Assembly (NCBI RefSeq): GCF_005239225.2
Contig: NC_133296.1
Location: 5,270,001-5,334,000 of the forward strand
Direction of reading: 5' to 3'
Length of the DNA stretch: 64,000 nt
Source of the DNA: Populus alba
Lineage: Eukaryota > Streptophyta > Magnoliopsida > Malpighiales > Salicaceae
Numbering within the stretch: position 1 is the stretch's first letter; each line of letters begins with the position of its first letter. Both the position numbers and the translations under genes were made by a program. This document shows, in pieces, positions 1 through 11,800 of the stretch. The notes beneath the pieces are model-generated. The model saw only the letters and a program-made list of their open reading frames with translations. It did no database searches and was not told the DNA's origin.

Positions 1-356
1 TATCTCATATTCAACTTCACTTGTCATAAAAGTCAAAGTCATTGAAAATATAGAGTTGTATACACATAACTCCATTAAATTGTTTCTCGCTATATTATTT
101 AGCATTGCTTCGTAATGCCTCGGATAGCATAACTTCATATATTAAGATTTTGTACGATGATTTTATCGAAACATCATGCTAATAGATTTATTTTTTTTCT
201 TTAATTTTTTTTGTTGTATTTAAACAAGAACATTAACAAATCAGATATCCTTGATGATCATTGACTTAGATTTTAAATATTATTATACTAAAATATTAAC
301 AATTTAAATTATTTTCTTACTAGATCGAAACATATTTTTATGTTATTTTTTTAATT

Positions 357-545
357 AACGTGGATGTCCGGGCTAATTTGAGTACACCTCGACTAATTTT
401 ACGTGCCCTGAAGTTAACAATAATATAAGTTTTCAGTGACCATCATATTAGCAACCACATGACTTGACATTGAAACCACAAGGAAGTAAACTTCTTGGTT
501 CTAAATTTTTACCACTAGATCGTCTACTAAATGGTTCATTTTATA
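357..545 (+). repeat. Dispersed SINE-like repeat, copy 1
   Basis: This stretch carries 'gtggatgtccgggctaattt', 'acctcgactaatt', 'cctgaagttaac' and 'catcatattagcaaccacat' in order. The same series recurs in degraded form at about 1300-1485. Two diverged copies 950 bases apart in otherwise gene-free DNA indicate an old dispersed repeat. I recognise the 'gtgtccgggc...cacctcgacta' core as widespread in plant genomes and think it is SINE-derived, but I cannot prove the class from sequence alone. Confidence 0.45.
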
Positions 546-1299
546 TGGTATTTTTATTTATCAAAAACATGTTTGTTCATCAATTGATATTGGTTGAAAT
601 GAAAACAAATTATTATGATAGGAAAAGGAAAAAAGATCATATATATACATATAATATTCTACATTCTCCATGCATACTCACTTTAAATATAAATTACAAA
701 GTTATATTACATGATTTCATCATTTTGTAAATAAATGATTTAATTGAAAAACTATAAGGCAAAATAAATTAATAGGTAGCGTTTGGTTCATATACAGAGA
801 GTTGGGACAAGTGCCCATTTAATTGACAAAGCCAATTTTTGTCCCTTCACAGAGGAGGGATGTGTACGTTTTTTTTTTATTTAACGTTTAATTGAGGTAT
901 TTATGAATATAATAATAACTTTTTTAAAAAATATTATTTAAAAATATTTTAAAATAATATTTTTTTATTTTTAAAAAATTATTACATCAAAACAATCTAA
1001 AATACAAAATTAATTAATTTAAAATTAAAAAATAATAAAATTTTGACTTTTTTTTTAATAATACTTTTAAAATATAAAAAAAATAAATAACTAGTCTGCT
1101 TTCTCGTCTTGTGTACATTTTTTGTCGGCTTCAGGCTTGGTTTTCAGCGGTTGTGAATTTCTTTGCTATATGAGATTAGTTTTATTCGAATTTGGTCATG
1201 CCTTGACCAAGTAACTTTATTCCCTTTTGCCTTTGATTTTTATTTTGTTTTTTTTGTGCACTCCTAATTCTTGTCGGTAGCTATTTTTTTTTTAATTCA

Positions 1300-1485
1300 T
1301 GTAGGGATATCCGGATTAGTTTATATATACTTTAATTAATTCTAATAGATCTTGAAATTAAGAATTAGGTAAACTTATAGTAATCATCAATATTAGTAAC
1401 TATATGACTCAAATATGAAATCACAGGAAAATAAAATTCTTAATTCTAAACTTTTATTATTAGATTATCTACTTTATAATTTTTT
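1300..1485 (+). repeat. Dispersed SINE-like repeat, copy 2 (degraded)
   Basis: This is a diverged copy of the element at 357-545. It keeps 'ggatatccggattagttta', 'catcaatattagtaac', a 'gaaatcacaggaaaataaa' stretch and a 'cttttattattagattatct' stretch, all in the same order. The peptides that can be translated from both copies resemble each other only because the DNA is repetitive. No coding constraint is visible. Confidence 0.4.
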
Positions 1486-2059
1486 AATAGCTATTTTGTT
1501 GACCTTGTTAACCCTTGTTTTTTATTTATCGGTTTGCTTTTTTTATTTTATGAATGGATTAATTATGATTGCTTTTTATTGGATTTTTTTTTTATTTAAA
1601 AAAATGATGTGCCTACTTGTTATACTCTGATTTTCAACCTTTCTTGTTTATTAGTTTATAGTAATTATTGGGATTTTTACTGTGTCTTCTTGAAAAACTC
1701 ATATTTATTTATTTATTTATTTAGGACTTTTCCTTGCTTCTGTCTATTTATGTCTGAATGCCCTTCTATAAAGCTTTTTTTTTTTTAAATCATAAATTAA
1801 ATTAATCAATATTTATTTTTTATTATTTAATATCTTTAGCACATGTATTTTGAAGAGCATGGTTATGCATCTATCCCTTTCATGAATCTATACTCTAGGT
1901 GGGCACTCACATCCATTAATATCTTGTCCAAGCCGATGCTATGGTGTTTGTAACGTTTCAATTTCAAGTTCATTTTCCTTGTCCCTTCAACAATGTTCAA
2001 TTCCTCTCTCTCTCTCTCTCTAAATGTAGATTCTATCGTGATACTAAACGTGAGCTAAT

Positions 2060-2255
2060 TCTATCATTTTATTTTTGTATTTTAAAAATATTTTTTTATT
2101 TTTATATTTTAAAAATATTTTTTAAATATTTTTAGATAATTTTGATGTATTAATATTTAAAATATTTTTTTAAAAATAAAAAAATTATTTTGATGTATTA
2201 CTTGGTGAAAAACACTTTAAAAAATAACTTCAACCACACTCCCAAACACCCTTTA
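2060..2255. repeat. AT-rich MITE-like repeat
   Basis: It carries the pattern 'ttttgatgtattaatat', an AT-only core, 'attattttgatgtatta', 'aaaaacactttaaaa' and ends 'ccacactcccaaacaccct'. The same ordered pattern is present near 3560-3742, 15060-15235 and 16125-16300. The end resembles a TIR (gggtgtttggga). I know very similar elements to be abundant in Populus. A weaker copy lies near 890-1090. Confidence 0.5.
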
Positions 2256-3019
2256 TATTACGAGTTCATATTATTATTATTTTCTTAAAATAACATATTG
2301 TTTAGGTATTGCAAATGCTTTTTAAAGAAAGGAAAAAATTAACAACTATCCCACTATATTAAATAAATTGGTTTTATTAATTATATGAAAAAAATTAGAA
2401 GCAATAGTAAATAAATCAAAATTTAAAGAAAAGTGATCATAATAACTTGAGAAAGAAAGTTTTTCTAAAAAAATAATGCACTTTAATTTTTAACTAATTA
2501 AATATGAAAGGGAAAAATTAAATAGAAAATAAAAAAAAATAGCATGAAAAACATGTAACTTAGATAATAAAAAACGAGTTAACATATATTAATTTATGAC
2601 ATAAATAATAAAATTGAGATAACCTGATAATAAAAATAAAAAAAGCAACCACAAAACCTTTTATTTATTTAAAAAAATTAATATTATAAAATAAAATTAA
2701 AAAAATATCAATTGATGTTAATTTTCAAACACGTTATCCAAAGACAAAAGGCATCTAATTACTTTCAAATTCTTTGCGTGGGGTTTAACACCGACAATCA
2801 ACAAAACAAATATTTATAACCTAGTCCTGTGCTCTTATAAAACAAATATTTTAGCTCCTTTAGTCATAAAAATTATTAATTAATCCCTTGATCGTTAAGT
2901 CAGGAACAAGAATTAACGGACACAATAGGGCCAGGCCAGGCCAGCTCAACGTCTCACCAACGAAAAGTAAAGAGGGACTAATTTATTAACAATTATTAAA
3001 ATTAATTATTTTCGAGAAG

Positions 3020-3257
3020 TAGGGACTTAGAATCTTTTCGATGTAGGATTTAAAATTTTTTTGTATATATATTTTTTATTTTTATAAAAAAAATTATATT
3101 TTTTTAATATAAAATTTCAAACTCATTAATATATATACTATATATTTCCAAGAACAAAATCATGTGTTTTTTAATGTGGGATAAAAAATATTTTTTTTAA
3201 ATACTTCAATTTAAAAGGATAATATATTATTTTTTCAATATGAGATTTGAAGTCTTT

Positions 3258-3288
<31 letters not shown>

Positions 3289-3480
3289 ATTTTTTCATAA
3301 AAGAAGTTATGTTTTTTCAATGTAGGATAAAAATTTTTTTTAGTTTAAATACTTCAACTTAAAAACTATAATATCTTTTTAATGTGAGACAATTTTTTTT
3401 AAAAAATATTATTTTAAAATTTATTATTTATAATATATATAATAAATATAGATTTTTTATATGAAATATTATATATATAT
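3020..3480. repeat. Degenerate repeated AT-rich blocks ('gatgtaggat/caatgtggga' type)
   Basis: Four related blocks follow one another. Each combines 'ttttcgatgtaggattt', 'tttttaatgtgggata', 'tttttcaatatgagattt' or 'ttttttcaatgtaggataa' with an AT tract and 'aatacttcaa(c/t)tta'. They are spaced roughly 90-150 bases apart. This looks like an internally repetitive non-autonomous element or old tandem array. No coding capacity is visible. Confidence 0.35.
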
Positions 3481-3559
3481 ATTTTAATTTTTTCGATTGA
3501 CCTATGAAACTCGGGATCCAACTCCTTAATCGGATCAACCTCCGAGTCAGGTTTAATAA

Positions 3560-3742
3560 CTATTCTTCAGGTTGTTTAGAAATGCAGTGGAAAATGTGTT
3601 TTTTAAAATTTTTAAAAATTAATTATTTTGAGATATTAATATAAAAAATAAAATTTAAAAAATACATAAATTTTATTTTAATACATTTATAAATAAAAAA
3701 CACTTTAAAACCACACCACTTTTACAATCCCAAACAGCCCTT
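3560..3742. repeat. AT-rich MITE-like repeat
   Basis: The left end 'gttgtttagaaatgcagtgg' and the right end, read in reverse as 'gggctgtttgggattgtaaa', form an imperfect inverted repeat. Between them lies the family signature 'attttgagatattaatat' and 'aaaaaacactttaaaacca'. It lies about 120 bases upstream of the p23 start, so it is part of or next to that gene's promoter. Confidence 0.5.
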
Positions 3743-3863
3743 AACCAACACAAGCAAGCAAAGACAGTAGTATTCTTGTTCATAAGGTTTTAGTGTTCGC
3801 AACTGCCATCTCCCCATTTCCCTCAGACAACCCCGCGTTTCTGCCATAACTGAGTGACCCTCC

Positions 3864-6800
3864 ATGGGATCAATGAGGTCAGGTCACTTCTCTTGTCCTC
3901 CTTTTCTCTTTATCTCAGCATTTTGTTTTGAACACTCTGAATTTTCTTTTTTTTTTTCTTTGGTGTTTTGTATGTGCAGTCGGCACCCAGAAGTTCTATG
4001 GGCTCAAAGATCAGACAAGGTTTACTTGACAATTGCACTACCTGATGCTAGAGACATATCAGTGAAATGTGAAGGTGAAGGGTTATTTAGCTTCTCTGCT
4101 GTTGGGGTTCATGGTGAATCGTTTGATTTCAGTTTGGAACTCTTTGGAAACATTGTTCCCGAGGTTAGTGCTTTGTTATTTATTTCTTCTCTGCATTTTC
4201 ACTCTTTTGGTATAGAGTTCTGAAATATTTTGTGGGTTATTGTCATTTTATTGGAAAGTGCACGGTTGTATAGTTCACGGGTTGCAGCCATTTTGTTTCA
4301 TTAGAAGGATCTTAATCATGGGTTCTTCGGTCCTTTTGTTTGAGGGGCTATTGTCAGTTTAGCTTTATGGTTTCTGAACAATTTCTGCATGTTGGTTTTA
4401 CTGGTTTCAAGAAGGAAAAAAAGACTTTATTTTGGTAGATTTGAAGCCAAGCGGGGAATTGCTGCTTACCTTTTGACCACACTTGTTAATGCATCTTCAT
4501 GTTATGCATTTTTGCGTGAAAAATTAGGCTTAGTTTGGAGAAAGCTTCATGCTCTAATCCTTTTGGATGGGAAAAATTAATGGATTAAGTAAGTCTGAAT
4601 AGTTGTCAGGATATCCAACATTGATCTATGTAACCATCACTACCGCTCCCCTTAGATTGTACAAAGTGCTTTTCTCCTTTCTATTTGTCGTTATCGCTTC
4701 TGCTTTATCACCTCTCCCTTCCACAATTTCTGTGTTGATTAGTGTTTTGTTCCAGCACGTCAGCCATCATTGTCTCTGGCATCTGTTTTTGTTGCCACTA
4801 GCTCTAGAGCTATGGCCTACGCAATGCCTTTGCCTTTATTTTTTCTGTGCCCCTCCTCCCCCTCAAATAGGAACCAAAAAGAGAAAACTTAAATTATGAA
4901 AAAATTGCTGCTCCTAACTCAATGCCAAGTAATGCCTTTCTAAAAAAAACAAGATGACCCCACCCCTCTATCTGTCTGTTGGTGGTTATCTTACAAGATA
5001 ATGATCAACTATGGACGAGTTAGCATGGAGCCAGCCAGTCTTCTAGTTGTATTGTGATGAACGAGTTCACATGAAGCCAGGCTTCCAGTTCACCCTGATG
5101 AAGCATTTCTACTCAGGACAGGTTCCATCTTCTACTTGCAGAGATATTCTTTAGCCTATTATGTACATCACATCTTTAAGGACATCAGAAGGAATATTTT
5201 GTAGAATTATTGCTGAGTGTTCATAAGCATCAATTATTAGAAAACTCTTGTATCTTAAATTTCTTATCTCTGATCAAGCTTTTTTCATGCAATTATGATC
5301 TGTTACTCAAAGGTTTTGACGTACCATATAATATCCAATGTTTAGAATTTTCTCCTCCTTCTTTTTCTTTGTCTGACTGACCCTCTCAAGTTAAAGAAAC
5401 TTGGTGCCACATAACTGAGCATTTTGTCTAGATGACATTCAATATGTAGTATTTGTAATATCAATGTTTTAATGCGAAATTCCTAGTAATTTTCTCGGTT
5501 GTTTTTTGTCACAAACTTTTGAAACATTTTAAGTCTTAGCTTCAATTCTATGATGCTATGCAGGGTTGTAAAACTAAGGCTGGGTTGAGGAACATTATAT
5601 GCTCAATCCAGAAAGAAGAGAAAGGTTGGTGGAAAAGGCTGTTAAAATCTGAAGAGAAACCTGCTCCTTACATTAAGGTGGATTGGAACAAGTGGTGTGA
5701 TGAAGATGACAACGAGTCAGCTTGTAAGTTCTTCCAACCTGTTCTTTGTATTATGATATGAGGCCTCAAAGTTCTGCTCCTGGTCCAATTTTTGAAACAC
5801 GTCATGATTCTGCCCTGAGTTAGGGTATATATTATTAATTGAACTTTATGATATTTGAATCCTGGCCCAAAGTCCTGTCACATGATGGTTTAATGCATTT
5901 AACTTGGGTTGTTTAATATCAAGATTTCTAACACAAGCTGGATTTTCCTGCTTACCGTGTTGCGCTGTTAAATTATCACCTCTTGTGTAATTTATATGTT
6001 GTCCTGTTTTCCCTTGAATAGCAGTGAGTGTTTTTCTCTCGAGTCCTGTTTCAGGCTTTTTTTTTTTATTGATAAAGCAAGATATTGTTCAAACATCATT
6101 TTAAAAATGGGAGTGCACATAAATGAGGTTCTAGTAGTGTGGAAACTTTTATTTCAGCTATCCTAAACTTAGGCATATAGGAAATTTAGATATTATCTTC
6201 TTAGCTTGAAGAAGAATTGTATGCTAAAAGACTCTTAAATAGTTGTTTTGACTGCTTCCACCCAGTGAGTTGCATCAACCATGTATGTCGATATTGCTAT
6301 TGTATGGTTGGCATTCATTATCTTTCACAATGAATGCAGAATGTGTAATTCTTATATTTATAGAAAAATCGGTTAGCTTACACTTTTCAAAGTGTTCTTA
6401 AGTCTTGATTTTTCATATGCTATGAGTCTGCGTGGCCTGAAATGACTGAACAAGAAATTTACAAGCAATACCATGATGGTGATGCTTTTGAGTTTTGTAA
6501 ATGTTCGTGTTCTTCTATGGAAATAAAGGCTCTATCTTTCAACCATTATTGCATCCCAACACAATCCTTTGTAATGCGGGATGCATGAATTTTTCCGTAT
6601 TACTCTTTATTCATTGCATAATCTGCATGGTGGTTAGTTATTATAGAAAGCTTTCCTGAAAGTACTATAGCTCTGGTGATATATAATACCATTTACATAA
6701 ATATGAATATGCATTGTCTTTGTCTGCATTCTATGTTGCTTTATGATTTCTATTAAATTACTCGAGAATATGTTGTTCTGTATGCAAGAAATTACAGCTT

Positions 6801-7453
6801 AAGTTTCTGACTGAATTTGATCAAATTTCCTTTGTCCCATGCAGCTGATGCCTCTGATGACAATAATGCTGCGGTAATTATTATTTTTTTATTTTTCTGT
6901 GTGGTTATTTGTTAATATAAAGAATGTTTTTACTAGTGCTTCATATCTGCGATTGATTATTCAACACCTGTTCTTTTGCAGCATGGAGAAGATGATGAGA
7001 GCAGTGATGATGATGGAATGCTTTGTAAGTTAGACCTTGATTGCTTTTAAGAACTGTCATCAAAGTTAATACTTAGTAGCCTATGTGTGTGCTTCACATG
7101 CATAGATAGGGTTCTGCAACAGTGGTGTACACTCACGTTTATCATCTATATATGCATTATCATTGATAGTCATGAAAAGAATGCTTTGTGGCTTTCAGTC
7201 CACATGGAAATTTTAGCCTTTTGATTCCAAAACAATGAAGACATGAAACTTGCTATAATTATTTCATTATTATACGGTCCATATCATTTCAAGGAAGTGC
7301 CAAGTTATGATTATGCGAATCAAATAAACTGCTTTTGTGCCTGTGCGACTTTACCTTTAAAAGTTTTATTTCATCTGATATGGTTGTGATACCTAACTGC
7401 TTTGGACATTACTTGCAGATCTTCCTGATCTTGAGAAGGCAAGGGGAAATTGA
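3864..7453 (+). CDS. P23-2: Co-chaperone p23 (small, acidic-tailed type)
   Basis: This is an HSP90 co-chaperone with a CS/p23 domain. Exons are 3864-3877, 3980-4163, 5564-5723, 6845-6873, 6982-7024 and 7419-7453; all junctions are GT-AG and the sum is 465 nt, giving 154 residues. The N-terminus reads [18 protein letters not shown]. The CS domain covers about residues 4-95. It is followed by the conserved [12 protein letters not shown] and [11 protein letters not shown] segments, which are typical of p23 and contact HSP90 in the family. An Asp/Ser/Glu-rich tail ends in [11 protein letters not shown]. There is no Gly-Met-rich linker, so it matches the short plant p23 (about 150 residues) and not the longer p23-1 form. 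Two in-frame ATGs lie in the 14-nt first coding exon; the second gives MSRHPEV, the usual family start. The protein should be cytosolic or nuclear. Identification is firm; the paralogue assignment comes from memory of the Arabidopsis protein. Confidence 0.93.
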
Positions 7454-8853
7454 CGACAATCAAGTACCATAGTGTGTTTTGACTTCAATTGGAGTTCCAG
7501 TGATTGCAGAACTGCATCAGTGATTGGTATGCAAGGAGATTGAAGTTGAAAAAATGCAGATTGCAGAACTATTACAACGGAAGACTGTATATATTAGTTG
7601 CGTCGGTTTTAGTAGAGTAGAGGATGGCTTGCAGGATTGATCCCTAGAAATTATGACTGAACACTTCTGAAACTATTCTTGAGTTGTCTGGGGTTTGACT
7701 CGTATTCTCCCATTTCCCTGGTCATGTGGCTGATGAACTTTCAAAACTTAACCATCAGCAAGGGACTCGCGGTTACTGGACCATGGTACCAGTTGCTTGA
7801 CAAGATGAAGGTTATGATTTGACCACTCTCTCAGCTATTTATGGCTTCGGTAACTTTTACTTCTCCTTCTACTTTAACGCATCTCTGCGATTTCCCCATG
7901 AACCATTTCTTACCTTTATGCCATAAGGGAAATGCATGGGTGCAAACCGGGAAATTCTTTGTCAATTAAACAGAGGCTTAAAGTTTAGTCGCGGACGCTA
8001 TTACTTGATGATTCAGTGTTCTACCGAGGTCAATCGGATTGAAGATGTATCAGCAGTGTAGATTTAGTTCCGGCGATTCAGAAATTGGGAGTGGTTTTTC
8101 GTTAGTCGTTCTTCAAGTGTGGCTCAGTAATGAGTTCTCGTGGTTGAGAAGACATTCTCATTCGAGTGGTTTTGGCAAGTTGTTCAGTAGAATTTAACCA
8201 TAAAAAAATTAAAATTCCCACAAATTGTGCCCCAAAATTAACCGCTTTTGAGGGTAAACCAAACTGGCCTAAAACATGACCCATCGACTTTCTCAGAAGA
8301 AAATAGAAGGTCCCAACTTTTAAATGTATAGATCATTAGGGGTTCAAGGATATGTAACAATGCAAGCCATGTTCTTGAGAAAAATGGAAACCGTCTTTCA
8401 GGCGAGCGTTGGAGGTTAACAATGGGGTGGAATATTTTTGTAACCCCAAAAGTTTTCATGAACATGATCGATGGCATAATGCAACACTCTTATGGATGAT
8501 TTCTGAGAGCAAGGACATCAACACTTCCATCAAGCTTCTTTTTATTGAAGATGGCCAAAAGAAATTGAAAAACATATCAAAAACCGAAATACATGTGCAA
8601 CATTTATGAAGTACATTGCCATGTTACTTTTCTTCTATGTTCTATAAGATCAAACCCTTATTAGATGATGTTATTTTCTGTTTGTCAACTGCTGCAATAC
8701 ATTCTTCAACCAAAGGATAAAAGGGAAAAAAAAAGAGGAAATGTTCAATCATGCCACAGGAGGTTTGCCAACTTGAGCAGCAGACACTAATCCATGGTGC
8801 ATTTCTAGCAGTTAGTACTGCAGCTTTTATAGCAAGCCAAGGCTGCTAACAAG
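7454..8853. other. Convergent intergenic region between p23 and the DUF639 gene
   Basis: This region contains the 3' UTR of p23 and the 3' UTR of the minus-strand DUF639 gene. Short open frames around 8102-8609 show no domain, no splice partners and no codon bias. I call no gene here. Confidence 0.6.
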
Positions 8854-11800
8854 CTATGACGGGCATTGAGAAGCGTCTTCTACCACGTGAATGGGGACAA
8901 TTGGGATTGAATCCCACCATTCTTTCAGCCTTCTGCTCCCTTGTGCATTTCTAAAGTGCCTCCCTAGCTTTGATGTTATGATGATGCTGTGTAATGTGAT
9001 GGCTATGAGCATGTATTTTAAGGGAACCACTGCTAAGATTATTGCCAATACAGTCATTGCCGCCATCACCACATCAGCTTTGCTGCAAACAACACGACGA
9101 GAACTTTTTCAGGAATCTGTTAAAATGGTGTTTTTATTCATAAAGTTTATATGATGGAAGAGAAGACATGTTTCTTTTGCTCAAAAAGTTTTCAAGTAAA
9201 GATTGCTTTAAAAAAGTGGAATCATGGATTGGTGCAAGAAATACCTTGCGGGCTTTTGCGTGTATAAGTGACTGGATTTTCAATATCGATATATTTGCCA
9301 GCTGCATCATCTCATGAACATTTTTCAAACCAAATTGAGCTGCTACAATGCTCTCCATTGTAGTTTTCTGGTTTGAACCACTGCACACTACTACCTCGTT
9401 GCATTTGTCTTGAGATCTTCCATACCTTGCCAGAATCATCTTTAACACCAACCACAACAAGCCAGCAGATATAGCCTTTCCAACCCACTCCCTATATTAC
9501 CGAATACAGATGTATTCTTCATCAGTCATGCATAACTCAAAGATTTCTTCATGTATGGTTTAGAGGATTAGTGTGAAAAAAGAACTTACTTGTAGATGAT
9601 AACTAAAGATGCAACAATCATGGTCAGGGTGGTGGCTGGTCTTCTCCATGAAACGACATCTTGAAACCACGGCACCACATTTTCCAGTGGCTTTAGCAAC
9701 TCCTACGATACAGAGTATGAACCTATGAGATCTTTATTTTGGATGTATGACAATTATTTTACAAATCACAAATATGCTACCTTGCATATCCCTTGAAAGT
9801 TTAAACAGATATCAACTAAAAAATTTTAAGCTGGAAAATTTCTCCTTTGTTAGCTGCAACACCCACCTTGTGCCACTGAAACAATCATGGCAGGCTACCT
9901 CATGATGAGTGGACATATTGTTTCTTTGTTTACTTTTGAGATGCGATGAATCAAAAATCTGTTGTTTCTTATTTGTTTTACTGAAGCGAAAGAAAGATTA
10001 TCATATCATGGTTTGTGTTGGAAATAAAGTTCGGATGATTTGGAAACTTACCATCAGAACGGTCGCACTTTCACCAATCCCATCTTCTTTCAACACCTCA
10101 GTAGTAGCTTTGGCAATTTCAACTTCCTTTGCTTCCTCTCTTACTTGATCAATAGCACTCTCCAATGAGGAGGGAATGTCGTCTTGACCACTTGCACTAG
10201 TACATTCCTTTCCCACTGCTTCAACTTCTACACCTGGGAGCACTGACTGAGACATGTTCATAGTTCTTAGAATCGAGCAAGCGCTGCATGGATGCCCACT
10301 ATTAACTTTCTTCAGGCTCTCGGCAAGTTGTTCTAGTACATAATCTCCCTTGGGTAACTCATCAAATAAGGCAAATATTAAGAATTTTGTTGGAGAAGGG
10401 GGCGATATTCTAAGCAATTCTCTAGCTGCATGCAGCCTTATGATTCCAGATATTGTTCTTGCATGCATCTCCCATGCTTGTATTGGACATTCCACATTAT
10501 AACTCGACAAGAACTGGTGCATTAGCATAACCTCTTTGACGAGTGCAAGCCAATGATCACGTCTTGTGGAACTTGTCATCTCTGGAAACTCTAGCACAAT
10601 TCCTTCCGAACTAGAGAATTTCAGAGGAAAAATCATTCATAATAACACAGACAACAAGTTGTATCAACAAGATTAGCATAATTGTCACGATGCTCTAGCT
10701 TGAGGTTTTGGCATGCATGAAGGCAGGCAATACTAAAAATGTAAGTGAGGCATGCACCTTGAAACTGTCTACTATACATTTCAAGCATCAATATCATTAA
10801 TATGCATATCACATGGGATCTAAATTTAAGGTTGCCAATTTTCAAAAAAAGAAGAAAAAAAAAGTAGCACAACGCCAAGCAGCAGCATTAATAAACTAAC
10901 AATAGGAATTTCATGCCCATTAGCTAGGACCTTGTTTGTGATTTGGCCACTAAAACTCGTGACAGTCTTACAAAGGCATGGTAAGTCTTACAATTCAGGA
11001 GATTCGTAAATTATGGCCTTGTCAAAAAGTGGAGCACCCCATGGACCTGTGGCGGCTGGCTTCACAGTGTGTGATATGTTTTTTGAAAGGTCAATCTTAA
11101 GTGCATCATCATACGTTATCACTCCCATAGCCTCAAAGTAGAGAGCATAATTGGTCAGAGTAAGCCTACCTAGAAAAATAAACTTTAAAGTCAAATCACC
11201 ATAGAAGAAGAAACCTCTAAAAATCATTAGAGGGCCTATTTATTATTCCTTCGGATCATAAACACAAAATAAAAAGAGAGGAAGGTATACCAGGCCAACT
11301 TGTTCCTCCAACATGCCGCACTACTCTCTGTGAGCTTGCAGTGCCTTCGACATGCAGTATAAACTCATCATCGGCAAGCTCCACTCCCTTCGGCTTTGCA
11401 TGCTTTTGCAAATGCTTTATGCATCTTATGACGAAGAAACCCACAGGCAATAAATCAGAAAAAATTGCATTTCAAATGCAATTGTATCCCACAAACATAT
11501 ATTTATATCTAGTACTATTTTGGGCCATTACTATTATCCTGCGACATAAAACATGGGGCTGGGGCACATTGTTCTTAAGCGGAGCCGTTACCATATTGAA
11601 GCGGTGAACTATTTTACGGTTATTGTCCATTCAAGGTACCTGATTTCTAATAACTAAACGTGTCCAAAATTTGAGCTGTTAAATAAACTGAGACCTTCAG
11701 CTTAATGCCAGAATGGTGCATGGCCAGCACTACATTTGTTTGCTATGTTGCACCTCAACCAGGTCAAAACTGGCTAACTGTGTTTACGTATTAGTTATTA

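Larger units (their letters stand above)
1..3863. other. Gene-free AT-rich upstream region
   Basis: Apart from the dispersed repeats listed separately, I see no exon-like stretch here. Open frames are short, AT-driven and without recognisable domains. The region holds several copies of an AT-rich MITE-like repeat, a (CT)n tract near 2006-2022, a (TA)n tract near 3262-3281 and a stretch of related AT-rich blocks at about 3020-3480. The last 150 bases should contain the promoter and 5' UTR of the p23 gene. Confidence 0.6.

Noticed and set aside
464..1630. Two peptides (464-730, 1415-1630) resembling each other at their N-termini
   Set aside because: The similarity comes from two copies of a dispersed repeat, and the remainder of each frame is unrelated AT-rich sequence.
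4389..4899. Open frames of 63 and 98 residues at 4389-4580 and 4603-4899
   Set aside because: They lie within the 1.4 kb second intron of p23, whose exons join in frame around them, and carry no domain.
8409..8609. 66-residue open frame downstream of p23
   Set aside because: There is no family resemblance and no splice or promoter context; it lies between two convergent genes' 3' ends.
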